From positions 62,001 through 126,000 of the forward strand of contig NZ_MAFC01000003.1 of NCBI RefSeq assembly GCF_002013465.1: a DNA stretch of 64,000 nt. Direction: 5' to 3'. Both the position numbers and the translations under genes were made by a program. The DNA comes from Mycobacterium sp. D16R12. GTDB lineage: Bacteria; Actinomycetota; Actinomycetes; Mycobacteriales; Mycobacteriaceae. Position 1 is the first letter of the stretch; every line of letters starts with the position of its first letter. The notes under the pieces were generated by a model. It did no database searches and was not told the DNA's origin. It saw nothing but the letters and a program-made list of their open reading frames with translations. Below, piece after piece: positions 24,709 to 33,666 of this stretch.

Positions 24709-26543
24709 CGTGACCCTTCCTGGTCCGCGGTGTCATCATCATCGAACAGCGGCCGGATGCCCCGGGCCGCCTGGATCTCGTCATTGCTGGTCCCTGCCGC
24801 GACCATCGGCCACACCTGGGCGTCGGCACCGACGACGAAGTCGATGACCACCGGGCGATCGTTGATGGCCCGCGCCTCTTCGATCACCTTGGCCACGTCC
24901 TCTTCACGCTCGCAACGCAATCCGACGCAGCCGAGCGCCTCGGCCAGCTTCACGAAATCGGGGATGCGGCGCGAGTGCGTCGCCAGGTCGGTCTGCGAGT
25001 AGCGCTGGTCGTAGAACAGGGTCTGCCACTGACGCACCATGCCCAGGTTGCCGTTGTTGATCAGCGCCACCTTGATGGGCACGCCCTCGATGGCGCAGGT
25101 GGCCAACTCTTGGTTGGTCATCTGGAAGCAGCCGTCACCATCGATGGCCCACACCTCGGCCTCGGGCCGCGCCATCTTGGCACCCATGGCAGCGGGCACC
25201 GCGAAGCCCATCGTGCCCAGGCCACCGGAGTTGAGCCAGGTACGCGGGTTCTCGTACTTGATGAACTGCGCGGCCCACATCTGGTGCTGCCCAACGCCCG
25301 CCACGTAGACCGCGTCGGGACCGGCGATCTTGCCTAAGGTTTCGATGACGAACTCCGGACCCAGGCTGCCGTCGTGCTGTGCGTCGTATCCCAGCGGGTA
25401 GGTCGAGCGGATACCCGACAGGTACTCCCACCACTCGGACAGGTCGGTGGTCGCGCCGGTCGCGCGATCATTCCGGATGGCCTCGGTCAGCTCGGCGATG
25501 ACGTTCTTCACGTCCCCGACGATCGGCACGTCGGCGTGGCGGTTCTTACCGATCTCGGCGGGGTCGATATCGGCATGAATCACCTTGGCGTCCGGCGCGA
25601 ACGAATCCAGCTGCCCGGTGACGCGGTCGTCGAAACGCGCGCCCAGAGTGATCAGCAGATCGCTGCGCTGCAGCGCTGCCACCGCGCCGACGGTGCCGTG
25701 CATCCCGGGCATACCCATGTGCAGCTCGTGGCTGTCGGGGAATGCACCGCGCGCCATAAGGGTGGTGACGACGGGGATGCCGGTCAGTTCGGCCAATTCC
25801 TTGAGTTCCGGGGATGCGTCCGCGCGGATGACACCGCCACCGACGTACAGCACCGGACGCTTGGCGGCGGCGATCAGCCGGACCGCCTCACGAACCTGCT
25901 TGCCATGCGGCTTGGTGACGGGCTTGTAGCCGGGCAGGTAGATCTGCGGCGGCCAGCTGAACGTCGTCTGCGCTTGCAGGACATCCTTGGGGATGTCCAC
26001 GAGGACCGCGCCGGGACGACCGCTCAGGGCGATGTAGAAGGCCTCGGCCATGACCCGCGGGATGTCCTCGGCGTTGTTCACCAGGAAGTTGTGCTTGGTG
26101 ATCGGCATGGTGATGCCGGAGATATCGGCTTCCTGGAAGGCGTCGGTGCCGATGAGGCCCCGCCCCACCTGCCCGGTGATGGCGACCACCGGGATGGAGT
26201 CCATCTGCGCATCGGCCAACGGGGTGACCAGGTTGGTGGCACCCGGGCCGGAGGTGGCCATCATGACGCCGACCTTGCCGCTGGCGTGTGCGTACCCACT
26301 GGCGGCATGCCCGCCACCCTGCTCGTGCCGCACCAGGACGTGGCGGACCTTGACCGAGTCGTACAGCGGGTCGTACACGGGCAGCACCGCACCGCCGGGA
26401 ATACCGAAGATGACCTCGACGCCAAGCTCCTCAAGCGACCGCACTACCGAGAGCGCGCCGGTGACGCGCTGGGGTGCGACGGTGTTCGATTCCGGAGCCG
26501 GCCCCGGGGCCGAAGCCGGCTTGGGCTTTGCAGGTGCGCTCAT
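24705..26543 (-). CDS. ilvB: Acetolactate synthase large (catalytic) subunit
   Basis: ThDP-dependent acetohydroxyacid synthase, the first common step to valine, leucine and isoleucine and the target of sulfonylurea-type inhibitors. From the ATG at 26543 (AGAGGA upstream) the protein has 612 residues. A long in-frame extension to 26969 is rejected because it covers the leader peptide and promoter. N-terminal ThDP domain: [18 protein letters not shown] with the catalytic Glu in [15 protein letters not shown]-terminal ThDP-binding motif: [18 protein letters not shown]. The first 25 residues are Pro/Ala-rich and disordered. First structural gene of ilvBNC; expression is probably set by the leader described at 26591-26750. 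Confidence 0.96.
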   Translation of the reverse strand: MSAPAKPKPASAPGPAPESNTVAPQRVTGALSVVRSLEELGVEVIFGIPGGAVLPVYDPLYDSVKVRHVLVRHEQGGGHAASGYAHASGKVGVMMATSGPGATNLVTPLADAQMDSIPVVAITGQVGRGLIGTDAFQEADISGITMPITKHNFLVNNAEDIPRVMAEAFYIALSGRPGAVLVDIPKDVLQAQTTFSWPPQIYLPGYKPVTKPHGKQVREAVRLIAAAKRPVLYVGGGVIRADASPELKELAELTGIPVVTTLMARGAFPDSHELHMGMPGMHGTVGAVAALQRSDLLITLGARFDDRVTGQLDSFAPDAKVIHADIDPAEIGKNRHADVPIVGDVKNVIAELTEAIRNDRATGATTDLSEWWEYLSGIRSTYPLGYDAQHDGSLGPEFVIETLGKIAGPDAVYVAGVGQHQMWAAQFIKYENPRTWLNSGGLGTMGFAVPAAMGAKMARPEAEVWAIDGDGCFQMTNQELATCAIEGVPIKVALINNGNLGMVRQWQTLFYDQRYSQTDLATHSRRIPDFVKLAEALGCVGLRCEREEDVAKVIEEARAINDRPVVIDFVVGADAQVWPMVAAGTSNDEIQAARGIRPLFDDDDTADQEGSR

Positions 26544-26590
26544 GGTGGTCTGTCCTCTTGTTGTGTCCGTACTAGAAAACCTATGGCAAC

Positions 26591-26626
26591 AAAAAACCCC
26601 CGCCAGCGGTCTGCTGTACGAGGGTT
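26591..26626 (-). terminator. Attenuator terminator upstream of ilvB
   Basis: On the reverse strand, AACCC (26626-26622) pairs with GGGTT. An inner CG pair and CAGC/GCTG stem lie inside, followed by a run of six T ending at 26591. It sits 47 bp before the ilvB start and 36 bp after the leader-peptide stop, the arrangement of a transcription attenuator. Confidence 0.7.
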
Positions 26627-26662
26627 GCGCGTCGAGTGTGCGCGAGTTGCCTTGGACTCGGG

Positions 26663-26713
26663 CTACGCGTCGACGCGCATACCGATTACTACGAGCAAGG
26701 CGGGGTTGTTCAC
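26663..26713 (-). CDS. ilv operon leader peptide (attenuation)
   Basis: The 16-codon ORF, GTG start, encodes [16 protein letters not shown]. It contains consecutive Leu-Leu-Val-Val-Ile codons and one more Val, the end products of the pathway. It starts at the predicted transcription start, so it would be translated leaderless. It ends 36 bp before an intrinsic terminator. Ribosome stalling at the LLVVI codons under branched-chain amino-acid shortage should prevent the terminator from forming. Palindromic segments after the stop codon (CGCGTCGACGCG and a second GACGCG-containing stretch) could provide alternative pairing. Confidence 0.72.
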   Translation of the reverse strand: MNNPALLVVIGMRVDA

Positions 26714-26720
26714 ACCGCGT

Positions 26721-26750
26721 ACGGTAGCCGTTTCTGGAGGTCCGAGTCAA
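26721..26750 (-). promoter_or_regulatory. Promoter of the ilvBNC operon
   Basis: On the reverse strand the -35 is TTGACT (26750-26745), then an 18-base spacer, then the -10 TACCGT (26726-26721, fits TANNNT). Seven bases separate the -10 from the GTG of the leader peptide, so the transcript is predicted to begin at or next to that GTG. Confidence 0.65.
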
Positions 26751-26844
26751 ATCCCCCTTAGCCCCCGACTTCGCCGAGCGTGAAGCCACTGCGAGTTCCG
26801 GGCCGAATTCTCGCCATGGCTTCACTGTCGGCGACAATGGGTGG

Positions 26845-27237
26845 ATGACCGAGGAGAAACGCACAGTGATCAGGACGTCGCCGATGGCGCATTTCATGTC
26901 CGGGTTTCTGACGCTCGGCATCCTGACCTTCGTCCTGTATCTCCCGATCCTGGCGCCACTGCTGGTCATTCCCGCCGTCTTCTCCTACGCGGTCTTCCGG
27001 TATCGAACCGCGGTCGACACCCAATCGGTGCAGGTAAGAACGCTGACGGCTACCCGCGAGCTGCCGTGGACGCAGGTCAAGGGGATCGGATTCGACAAGC
27101 ACGCCTGGGCACGGGCAGCGCTGGTCGACGGCACCTCCCTGCGCCTGCCGGCGGTCACCTTCTCCACGCTGCCCATCCTGTCGGCAGCAAGCAATGGCCG
27201 GGTACCCAATCCCTATCAGGGGCTCGAGCGGGGCTAG
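26845..27237 (+). CDS. cfp6: PH-domain membrane protein, Cfp6-like antigen
   Basis: The 130-residue protein has two close hydrophobic segments (residues about 15-50: [20 protein letters not shown] and [16 protein letters not shown]), then a bacterial PH-like domain ([36 protein letters not shown]). Divergent from ilvB, as Rv3004 (low-molecular-weight antigen CFP-6) is from ilvB1 in M. tuberculosis, so orthology is likely. Function unknown; known there as a culture-filtrate antigen. Confidence 0.82.
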   Translation: MTEEKRTVIRTSPMAHFMSGFLTLGILTFVLYLPILAPLLVIPAVFSYAVFRYRTAVDTQSVQVRTLTATRELPWTQVKGIGFDKHAWARAALVDGTSLRLPAVTFSTLPILSAASNGRVPNPYQGLERG

Positions 27238-28460
27238 GCGGCCGCGCGCTCCTGCATGCCCCACGGCGCACCGAAGGTATTGAGCCGATCCAGGAACGGC
27301 AGGCTGTCGAAGGCCTCCGGCCCCAACACACCCGTGCCGCTCCACGCACCCTCGGCGAGCAGCTCCAGGGCCACAATCGGATTTACGGCGGTCTGCCACA
27401 CCACGCATTGCGCGCCGTCGCGGGCCATCGTCCATTCGTTGTCGACGACATGGTGCAGATAGACCTCGCGTGGTCTGCCGTCCTTGCCGGTGCCCGTGAC
27501 CCACAAACCCGCGCACGTGGCCCCGCGCATCAGATGTCCCAGCCCGGCCGGATCCGGTAGGCAGGCCGCCACGACATCGCGAGGGCTGACGGCAGCATTG
27601 CCGCCCGCCGCGTGCACACTCACCGGGTCGGTGCTGTCCAGCCCGACCAGACGCAAAGTGCGCAACACATTGATGAACTCGGCACCGAGGCCGTACTTGA
27701 ACGTCACCCGCCGGGCGTTCACCCAGCGCGGCATGAGCACCACTTCCTCGTGCTCGACGTTGACGCATTCGACGGGGCCGATGCCGCCCGGGAAGTCGAA
27801 AACCTCCGGTTCACTGAAGGGTTCGGTGGTGAAGAACCCCCTATTGCGTTCCCAGATCAGTGGCGGATTGAGACATTCCTCGATGGTCGTCCAGATGGAG
27901 AACGACGGGGCGAACCGGTGCCCCTGGACCTCCAGGTTGGAGCCGTCCCGGGTGCCCAGCTCGTCGATTTCGGAGAACAAGTGATCGGCGGCGTATCGCG
28001 CGAACACATCGCTGAGGCCCGGCTCCACTCCGATGCCCACCAGCGCCAATAACCCGGCAGACTCCCACTTCTCGGCGACGGCGAACTGTTCGTCACCGAG
28101 CATCACCCCGGGCAGCTCGTAGGGCCTGTCCGGATGTCGATGCGACAGGCTCATCGCCATATCGAGGTAGGTGACCCCGGCGTCGAAACATCCCCCGAAG
28201 ACGCTCATGACAAATCGAGGATCAACCGCGTTGAGCGCATGGGTGATTCGATGCTCGCGACACAGCGCCGCGACATCATCGGCCGAGGATGCATCGATGC
28301 GGGCCGCCGTGAACCGTGGATCGCCGAGACGATCCACCACCGCCTGCGCCCGCGCCACGTCGTAGTCCGCGATCACCAGCGCTTCGAAGAACTCTCGACG
28401 GGCCGCGATGAACGCGGCCGCACTGCCCACTCCCCCGGCACCCACAATGAGGACTCTCAT
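27234..28460 (-). CDS. Saccharopine-dehydrogenase-like oxidoreductase
   Basis: The 408-residue protein, from the ATG at 28460, has the Rossmann motif VLIVGAGGVGSAAAFIAARR and the saccharopine-dehydrogenase-like C-terminal domain. In-frame sequence upstream to 28610 lies inside the aminotransferase gene and is not used. Members act on saccharopine, carboxynorspermidine or related imine-linked amino acids. Two bases separate it from the aminotransferase stop, in one operon with the Lrp regulator: Lrp, aminotransferase, this gene. A role in lysine or diamine catabolism is suggested by the neighbours. It converges with cfp6, overlapping it by 4 bp. Confidence 0.82.
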   Translation of the reverse strand: MRVLIVGAGGVGSAAAFIAARREFFEALVIADYDVARAQAVVDRLGDPRFTAARIDASSADDVAALCREHRITHALNAVDPRFVMSVFGGCFDAGVTYLDMAMSLSHRHPDRPYELPGVMLGDEQFAVAEKWESAGLLALVGIGVEPGLSDVFARYAADHLFSEIDELGTRDGSNLEVQGHRFAPSFSIWTTIEECLNPPLIWERNRGFFTTEPFSEPEVFDFPGGIGPVECVNVEHEEVVLMPRWVNARRVTFKYGLGAEFINVLRTLRLVGLDSTDPVSVHAAGGNAAVSPRDVVAACLPDPAGLGHLMRGATCAGLWVTGTGKDGRPREVYLHHVVDNEWTMARDGAQCVVWQTAVNPIVALELLAEGAWSGTGVLGPEAFDSLPFLDRLNTFGAPWGMQERAAA

Positions 28461-28462
28461 AC

Positions 28463-29848
28463 CTATAACCGGGCCCAGGCCTCGGTGAGCACGCCGCGCA
28501 GGATCTCCTCGATCGCGTCGAACTCCGCTTGCCCGGAAATCAGCGGTGGCGCAAGCTGAATCACGGGGTCGCCGCGGTCGTCGGCACGGCAGTACAGTCC
28601 CGCATCCCACAGCGCCGCGGACAGGAAGCCGCGGAGCAGCCGCTCGCTCTCCTCACCATTGAACGTCTCCTTGGTGCCCTTGTCCTTCACCAACTCGATC
28701 CCGTAGAAGTACCCCTCGCCGCGCACATCGCCGACGATCGGCAGGTCATGGAGTTTCTCCAGGGTGGCCCGGAACACCGGCGCATTCTCACGCACCCGGT
28801 CATTGAGTCCCTCGCGTTCGAAGATGTCGAGATTGGCAAGCGCCACCGCAGCCGAAACAGGATGTCCGCCAAAGGTATATCCGTGCGGGAAGGTGGTCTT
28901 TCCGTCATTGAACGGCTCGAACAGACGGTCCGTGGCGATCATCGCCCCGATTGGCGAGTACCCGGATGTCATGCCCTTGGCACAGGTGATGATGTCCGGC
29001 TGATACCCGAAATCCTCGCAGGCGAACATCGATCCGATGCGACCGAAGGCGCAGATCACCTCGTCGGACACCAGCAGCACGTCGTACTCATCGCAGATTT
29101 CGCGCACCCGCTCGAAGTAGCCCGGCGGCGGAGGGAAGCAACCGCCCGCGTTCTGCACGGGTTCGAGGAACACCGCCGCGACGGTATCGGGTCCCTCGAA
29201 TTCGATCGCCTCGGCGATCCGGTCGGCGCAGTAACGCCCGAACGCCTTGGGATCGTGGGCATATGGTTCCGGCGCCCGATAAAAGTTCGTGTTCGGCGCG
29301 CGAAACCCGCCCGGGGTCAGCGGCTCGAAGGGCGCCTTGAACGCCGGCAGGCCGGTGATGGCCAGTGCGCCCTGCGGGGTTCCGTGATATGCGATGGCAC
29401 GCGAAACCACCTTGTGCTTACCGGGTTTCCCGGTCAGCTTGAAGAACTGCTTGGCCAGCTTCCACGCGCTCTCCACCGCTTCGCCGCCACCGGTGGTGAA
29501 GAAGACACGGTTCAGGTCGCCCGGTGCGTAACCGGCGATGCGATCGGCCAGTTCGATCGCCGTCGGGGTGGCGTAAGACCACAGCGGGAAGAAGGCAAGC
29601 TTCTCGGCTTGCCGGGCCGCGGCCTGCGCCAATTCGGTGCGGCCGTGCCCGGCCTGTACTACGAACAAGCCGGAGAGGCCGTCGAGGTAACTCTTGCCGC
29701 GATCGTCCCAGATCTTCACCCCCTCACCGCGAGTGATGATGGGCACGGAGATGCCCTCACCGTGCCGGGCGAAGTGACCCCAGAGATGGCGGGACGCCTT
29801 CTGCTGCAGGTCGCCGGAAATATCGTGTGCTACATCGACGGTTGTCAC
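28463..29848 (-). CDS. Class III PLP-dependent aminotransferase
   Basis: The 461-residue protein transfers an omega-amino group to a keto acid. Fold-type I class III motifs are present: GLSGLFVVQAGHGRTELAQA, FTTGGGEAVESAWKLAKQ, LLVSDEVICAFGRIGSMF (PLP Asp) and DIITCAKGMTSGYSPIGAMI (Schiff-base Lys). The GTG at 29848 overlaps the Lrp stop as GTGA with GGGG seven bases upstream; a TTG at 29860 is an alternative. Rv3329 of M. tuberculosis looks like the nearest known relative. With the aldehyde dehydrogenase opposite, it could oxidise an amine such as putrescine, GABA or lysine. Confidence 0.9.
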   Translation of the reverse strand: MTTVDVAHDISGDLQQKASRHLWGHFARHGEGISVPIITRGEGVKIWDDRGKSYLDGLSGLFVVQAGHGRTELAQAAARQAEKLAFFPLWSYATPTAIELADRIAGYAPGDLNRVFFTTGGGEAVESAWKLAKQFFKLTGKPGKHKVVSRAIAYHGTPQGALAITGLPAFKAPFEPLTPGGFRAPNTNFYRAPEPYAHDPKAFGRYCADRIAEAIEFEGPDTVAAVFLEPVQNAGGCFPPPPGYFERVREICDEYDVLLVSDEVICAFGRIGSMFACEDFGYQPDIITCAKGMTSGYSPIGAMIATDRLFEPFNDGKTTFPHGYTFGGHPVSAAVALANLDIFEREGLNDRVRENAPVFRATLEKLHDLPIVGDVRGEGYFYGIELVKDKGTKETFNGEESERLLRGFLSAALWDAGLYCRADDRGDPVIQLAPPLISGQAEFDAIEEILRGVLTEAWARL

Positions 29849-30351
29849 CGAGTACCCCAATTGTATTGCTGTTTCACTAATTTCAGATAGACCAGAGTTT
29901 CCGTGGAGGTCACCCCTGGCACCGCACGGATCTGCTTGTTCAGCAGATCCAGCAGGTCGTCATCGTCCTCGCAGACCACCTCGACGATCGCGTCGAAGGT
30001 TCCGGCGGTCAGCACCACGTAGTCGACGGCATCGAGTTCCGCGAGACGGTCGGCCACCTCGGTGGTGTCACCGGAGCATTTGATGCCGATCATGGCCTGG
30101 CGCGCGAACCCCAGCTGCATGGGGTCGGTCACCGCCACGATCTGCATGACACCGGCATCGATCATGCGCTGCACACGCTGCCGCACCGCCGCCTCCGAGA
30201 GCCCCACCGACTTGCCGATGGTCGCGTATGGGCGCCGCCCGTCCTGCTGAAGCTCCTCGACGATCGCCTTGGACGCATCGTCGAGCTGGAATGCCGCGGA
30301 GCCGTTATTCGGGTCGGCGACCCGCAACAAGCGTCGTTTCGTGTTGGACAC
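29845..30351 (-). CDS. Lrp/AsnC-family regulator
   Basis: The 168-residue protein has an N-terminal helix-turn-helix (FQLDDASKAIVEELQQDG, RRPYATIGKSVGLSEAAVRQ, RVQRMIDAGVMQIVAVTD) followed by a RAM effector-binding domain (YVVLTAGTFDAIVEVVCEDD, VPGVTSTETLVYLKLVKQQY). This is the normal length of the family. It is first in the operon with the aminotransferase and saccharopine-dehydrogenase-like gene and divergent from the aldehyde dehydrogenase, so it probably senses an amino acid or amine and controls both directions. Confidence 0.92.
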   Translation of the reverse strand: MSNTKRRLLRVADPNNGSAAFQLDDASKAIVEELQQDGRRPYATIGKSVGLSEAAVRQRVQRMIDAGVMQIVAVTDPMQLGFARQAMIGIKCSGDTTEVADRLAELDAVDYVVLTAGTFDAIVEVVCEDDDDLLDLLNKQIRAVPGVTSTETLVYLKLVKQQYNWGTR

Positions 30352-30428
30352 GAGGTCGATTGTGCACGGATTCCATCGTTTCTTGCAATGTTTTACGACG
30401 AATTACCGCGAATACTGGACTATTGACG

Positions 30429-31949
30429 ATGGAATCCGTGGATTCAGGCGTCGGTTTTCGATACCGTGGCCAGGTGATCGTTCCCAGCAGCTGGATCAAT
30501 GGCCGCCCTGTCACGACCAACGGCGAAGCGCACCGTGTCATCAACCCGGCGACCGGTGCGACCGTCGCGGAACTGAGCCTCGCCACCCCGGCCGATGTGG
30601 ATGCGGCGGTGGCGGCAGCCAAGGCCGCGGGGCCCGGCTGGGCGTCCGCGACACCCGTCGACCGCGCGAATGTCCTGGCCAAACTCGCCGCCGTGATGGC
30701 CGCCAGCGCCGACACACTGGTGACCGAAGAGGTCTCCCAAACCGGTAAACCCGTGCGGCTGGCCGCCGAATTCGATGTGCCCGGCAGCATCGACAATGTT
30801 GAGTTTTTCGCTGGTGCCGCAAGACATCTGGAGGGCAAGGCGACGGCCGAATACTCGGCCGATCACACCTCCAGTATCCGCAGGCAGGCCGCCGGGGTGG
30901 TCGCCACCATCACCCCCTGGAATTACCCGCTGCAGATGGCGGTGTGGAAGGTGTTGCCCGCACTGGCGGCGGGATGCACGGTGGTGATCAAACCGAGCGA
31001 GCTGACACCTCTGACCACGCTGACCCTGGCGCGTCTGGCCGTCGAGGCCGGACTCCCCCCGGGCGTGCTCAACGTCGTCACCGGGCGCGGCGATGACGCC
31101 GGTGGCGCACTCGCCGGACATCCCGACGTGGATTTGGTGACCTTCACCGGGTCCACCGCCGTCGGCCGAAAGGTGATGGCGGCAGCGGCAGTTCACGGCC
31201 ATCGAACGCAATTGGAGCTCGGCGGCAAGGCCCCCTTCGTGGTGTTCGACGATGCCGACCTGGATGCCGCGATCCAGGGCGCGGTTGCCGGAGCGATCAT
31301 CAACTCCGGCCAAGACTGCACGGCCGCCACGCGGGCCATCGTGGCCCGCGATCTGTACGACGACTTCGTCGCCGGGGTCGGCGAGGTGATGAGCAGGGTC
31401 GTCGTCGGTGATCCGATGGACCCCAACACCGATATCGGACCGCTCATTTCGGCCGCGCACCGCGCCAAGGTATCGAGCATCGTGGACCGCTCCCCCGCAC
31501 AGGGCGGCCGAATCGTCACCGGCGCAAGCTCTCCCGATCTGCCAGGGGCCTTCTACCGACCCACGCTGATCGCCGACGTCACGGAGACGTCCGAGGCCTA
31601 CCGCGACGAGATATTCGGCCCGGTGCTCACCGTGCGCTCGTTCACCGACGATGACGACGCGCTGCGGCAGGCCAACGACACCGCCTACGGTCTTGCCGCC
31701 TCGGCGTGGACGCGTGATGTCTACCGCGCACAGCGGGCATCGCGGGAGATCAAGGCGGGCTGCGTCTGGATCAACGATCACATCCCCATCGTCAGCGAGA
31801 TGCCGCACGGCGGATTCGGCGCATCCGGGTTCGGCAAGGACATGTCCGACTACTCCCTTGAGGAGTACCTCACCATCAAGCACGTGATGAGCGATATCAC
31901 CGGGATCGCCGAAAAAGACTGGCACCGAACTATTTTCGCGAAACGCTAG
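30429..31949 (+). CDS. NAD(P)+ aldehyde dehydrogenase (gamma-aminobutyraldehyde-type)
   Basis: The protein has 506 residues from the ATG at 30429; a start at the GTG at 30474 (VIVPSSWINGRPV) is equally possible and would give the usual family N-terminus. The ORF extends upstream to 30228 but that part is antisense to lrp. Motifs: TPWNYPLQMAVWKVLPALAA, the general base Glu in LELGGKAPFVVFDDAD and the nucleophile in NSGQDCTAATR. Closest by feel to aminobutyraldehyde or betaine-aldehyde dehydrogenases. It is divergent from the Lrp-aminotransferase operon, which would supply amino-aldehydes. Confidence 0.9.
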   Translation: MESVDSGVGFRYRGQVIVPSSWINGRPVTTNGEAHRVINPATGATVAELSLATPADVDAAVAAAKAAGPGWASATPVDRANVLAKLAAVMAASADTLVTEEVSQTGKPVRLAAEFDVPGSIDNVEFFAGAARHLEGKATAEYSADHTSSIRRQAAGVVATITPWNYPLQMAVWKVLPALAAGCTVVIKPSELTPLTTLTLARLAVEAGLPPGVLNVVTGRGDDAGGALAGHPDVDLVTFTGSTAVGRKVMAAAAVHGHRTQLELGGKAPFVVFDDADLDAAIQGAVAGAIINSGQDCTAATRAIVARDLYDDFVAGVGEVMSRVVVGDPMDPNTDIGPLISAAHRAKVSSIVDRSPAQGGRIVTGASSPDLPGAFYRPTLIADVTETSEAYRDEIFGPVLTVRSFTDDDDALRQANDTAYGLAASAWTRDVYRAQRASREIKAGCVWINDHIPIVSEMPHGGFGASGFGKDMSDYSLEEYLTIKHVMSDITGIAEKDWHRTIFAKR

Positions 31950-32416
31950 GCCCGCCCGTCCACGTTGTCGTTGATGAGTGCCGCGAGCCGGGTGAGGCTG
32001 GCGGTCATGGCACGGCGATCGTCGCCGGTCAGCTCCGCGAAGACCCCATGCTGCCGCGCCCGAAAGGCCGCTTGCGCCTTAACGACCTGTGCGCGCCCGG
32101 CGGAGGTCAAGCCCACCAGGACCAGTCGGTCATCCGATGACGAGCGAGCGCGTTCGACCACCCCGCGCTCTTCCAGCTGCTTGAGCGCCCGGGTGGCCGT
32201 CGGCACCGCCACCCCCGCCGTCCCGGCGAGCTGGCTCACGGACATCGAATCCCGGTCGAGCAGCGGCGCCATCAGCTCAAGTTGCGAGCGACTCAAACCC
32301 GCCTGAGTACCCGAGGGCGACGTTCGCCCCCGGCGCATCGCGAAGTACAGCGCATCCGTGGCCGCGACAAGCTCTTCGATCTCGCGCGCACTGTTTCCAC
32401 TCGGTTGTCCTGGCAC
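31946..32416 (-). CDS. MarR-family regulator
   Basis: The 156-residue protein has a MarR winged helix (SRSQLELMAPLLDRDSMSVS, QLAGTAGVAVPTATRALKQL, EERGVVERARSSSDDRLVLV). It is divergent from the FAD monooxygenase, with a perfect palindrome between them, and overlaps the convergent aldehyde dehydrogenase by 4 bp. It probably represses the monooxygenase and itself until an aromatic or other ligand binds. Confidence 0.9.
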   Translation of the reverse strand: MPGQPSGNSAREIEELVAATDALYFAMRRGRTSPSGTQAGLSRSQLELMAPLLDRDSMSVSQLAGTAGVAVPTATRALKQLEERGVVERARSSSDDRLVLVGLTSAGRAQVVKAQAAFRARQHGVFAELTGDDRRAMTASLTRLAALINDNVDGRA

Positions 32417-32431
32417 CCCAACAGTCTAAGG

Positions 32432-32460
32432 GTTAGCATGACAATAGTTAGCATGCTAAC
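32432..32460. promoter_or_regulatory. MarR operator: GTTAGCATGCTAAC palindrome plus half site
   Basis: There is a perfect 14-bp palindrome GTTAGCATGCTAAC at 32447-32460, and a further GTTAGCATG at 32432-32440, spaced 15 bp centre to centre, between marR (start 32416) and the monooxygenase gene (start 32494). Confidence 0.72.
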
Positions 32461-32493
32461 GTTATGGATGGAAGCCAAGGGAAGGACAAACTC

Positions 32494-33666
32494 ATGCGTG
32501 TAGCGATCATCGGCGCCGGAATTGGTGGGCTGACGGCAGCAGCTGCATTGCGCGCCAACGATATCGACGTCGTCGTCTACGAGAAGGCACACGAATTGCG
32601 CGAGGTGGGCGCGGGCGTCGTCGTCGCGAGCAACGGTCTGCGCGCACTCGACGCAGTGGGCCTTGGCGATCGAGTGCGCGCCGTGGGCACCCCGATCAAG
32701 CGCACGCTCTGGCACACATGGCAAGGAGAAAGCGTTCCGGTGCCCCCAGCATGGCCATCGGTGAGCCCAGATCGCCCGGTGACCTCTCTACCCGTGCACC
32801 GCGGCGAGCTGCAACAAGCATTGTTACGTGCACTACCTGAAGGAACCGTTCGCCTCGGACACCCCTGCCAGGACATTGTCGAGACGGCGAATGAGGTGCG
32901 CATCCTTTTCGCCGACGGCTCCGAGGAGCGCGCCGACATCGCGGTGGGAGCCGACGGCATCCACTCGGTGGTGCAGCGTGTCGTGACCGACCCCGCTGAG
33001 CTGTCCAGTGACGGCATCATGGCCTATCGCGGCCTGATCCCGGCGGAACGCCTCGGTGACGCGGTCGATCTGGACAGCATGCAGATGTGGCTCGGCCCTG
33101 GGCGCAGCTTCTTGATCTACCCAGTCTCCCAACGCCGGCTGCTCAACGTGGTGGCCTTCACCCCGAGCAATCTCGACGCCGAGGAATCCTGGACCGCGCC
33201 CGGCGACGTCGCGGAATTGGCTGCCGAGTTCGCGGGGTGGGATCGGCCGGTACAGCGCGTCGTGGAAGCGATGACAGAGACGTTCCGCTGGGGCCTGTAC
33301 GACCGAAAGCCGTTGAACAGCTGGACCACCGCTCGCATAGCACTGCTGGGCGACGCCGCGCATCCGATGACCCCGCACCTCGGTCAGGGCGCGAACATGT
33401 CGATCGAGGACGCCGTCGTGCTGGCCACCGTGTTGGCAGGCGCCTCGGCCGCTGATGTTCCCCGCCGGCTGGCCTTGTACGAGTCGCTGCGCCGTGATCG
33501 CACCACCCAAGTGCAACGCAATGCCCGCCAGTCAGGGCACGTCTATCGCTCCGTCGACCTGACTCCACAGCAGCAGGCGGCACAGCTCATCGAAATCCTC
33601 ACCGGCAACTGGATTCCCGACTACGACGCCGCCACCGCGGCCGGCACGGCGCTCACCTCGCTCTAG
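32494..33666 (+). CDS. FAD-dependent monooxygenase (salicylate-hydroxylase-like)
   Basis: The 390-residue protein starts at the ATG at 32494 with GGAAGG 8 bases upstream; the in-frame start at 32464 lacks one. Group A flavoprotein motifs: VAIIGAGIGGLTAAAALRAN (ADP binding), VGADGIHSVVQR (DG motif) and LLGDAAHPMTPHLGQGANMS (GD motif). It would hydroxylate an aromatic substrate with NAD(P)H and O2. Control by the divergent MarR regulator is likely. Confidence 0.9.
   Translation: MRVAIIGAGIGGLTAAAALRANDIDVVVYEKAHELREVGAGVVVASNGLRALDAVGLGDRVRAVGTPIKRTLWHTWQGESVPVPPAWPSVSPDRPVTSLPVHRGELQQALLRALPEGTVRLGHPCQDIVETANEVRILFADGSEERADIAVGADGIHSVVQRVVTDPAELSSDGIMAYRGLIPAERLGDAVDLDSMQMWLGPGRSFLIYPVSQRRLLNVVAFTPSNLDAEESWTAPGDVAELAAEFAGWDRPVQRVVEAMTETFRWGLYDRKPLNSWTTARIALLGDAAHPMTPHLGQGANMSIEDAVVLATVLAGASAADVPRRLALYESLRRDRTTQVQRNARQSGHVYRSVDLTPQQQAAQLIEILTGNWIPDYDAATAAGTALTSL

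Noticed and set aside
26544-26969. N-terminal extension of ilvB
   Set aside because: The region holds the promoter, leader peptide and attenuator; the ATG at 26543 gives the known protein N-terminus.
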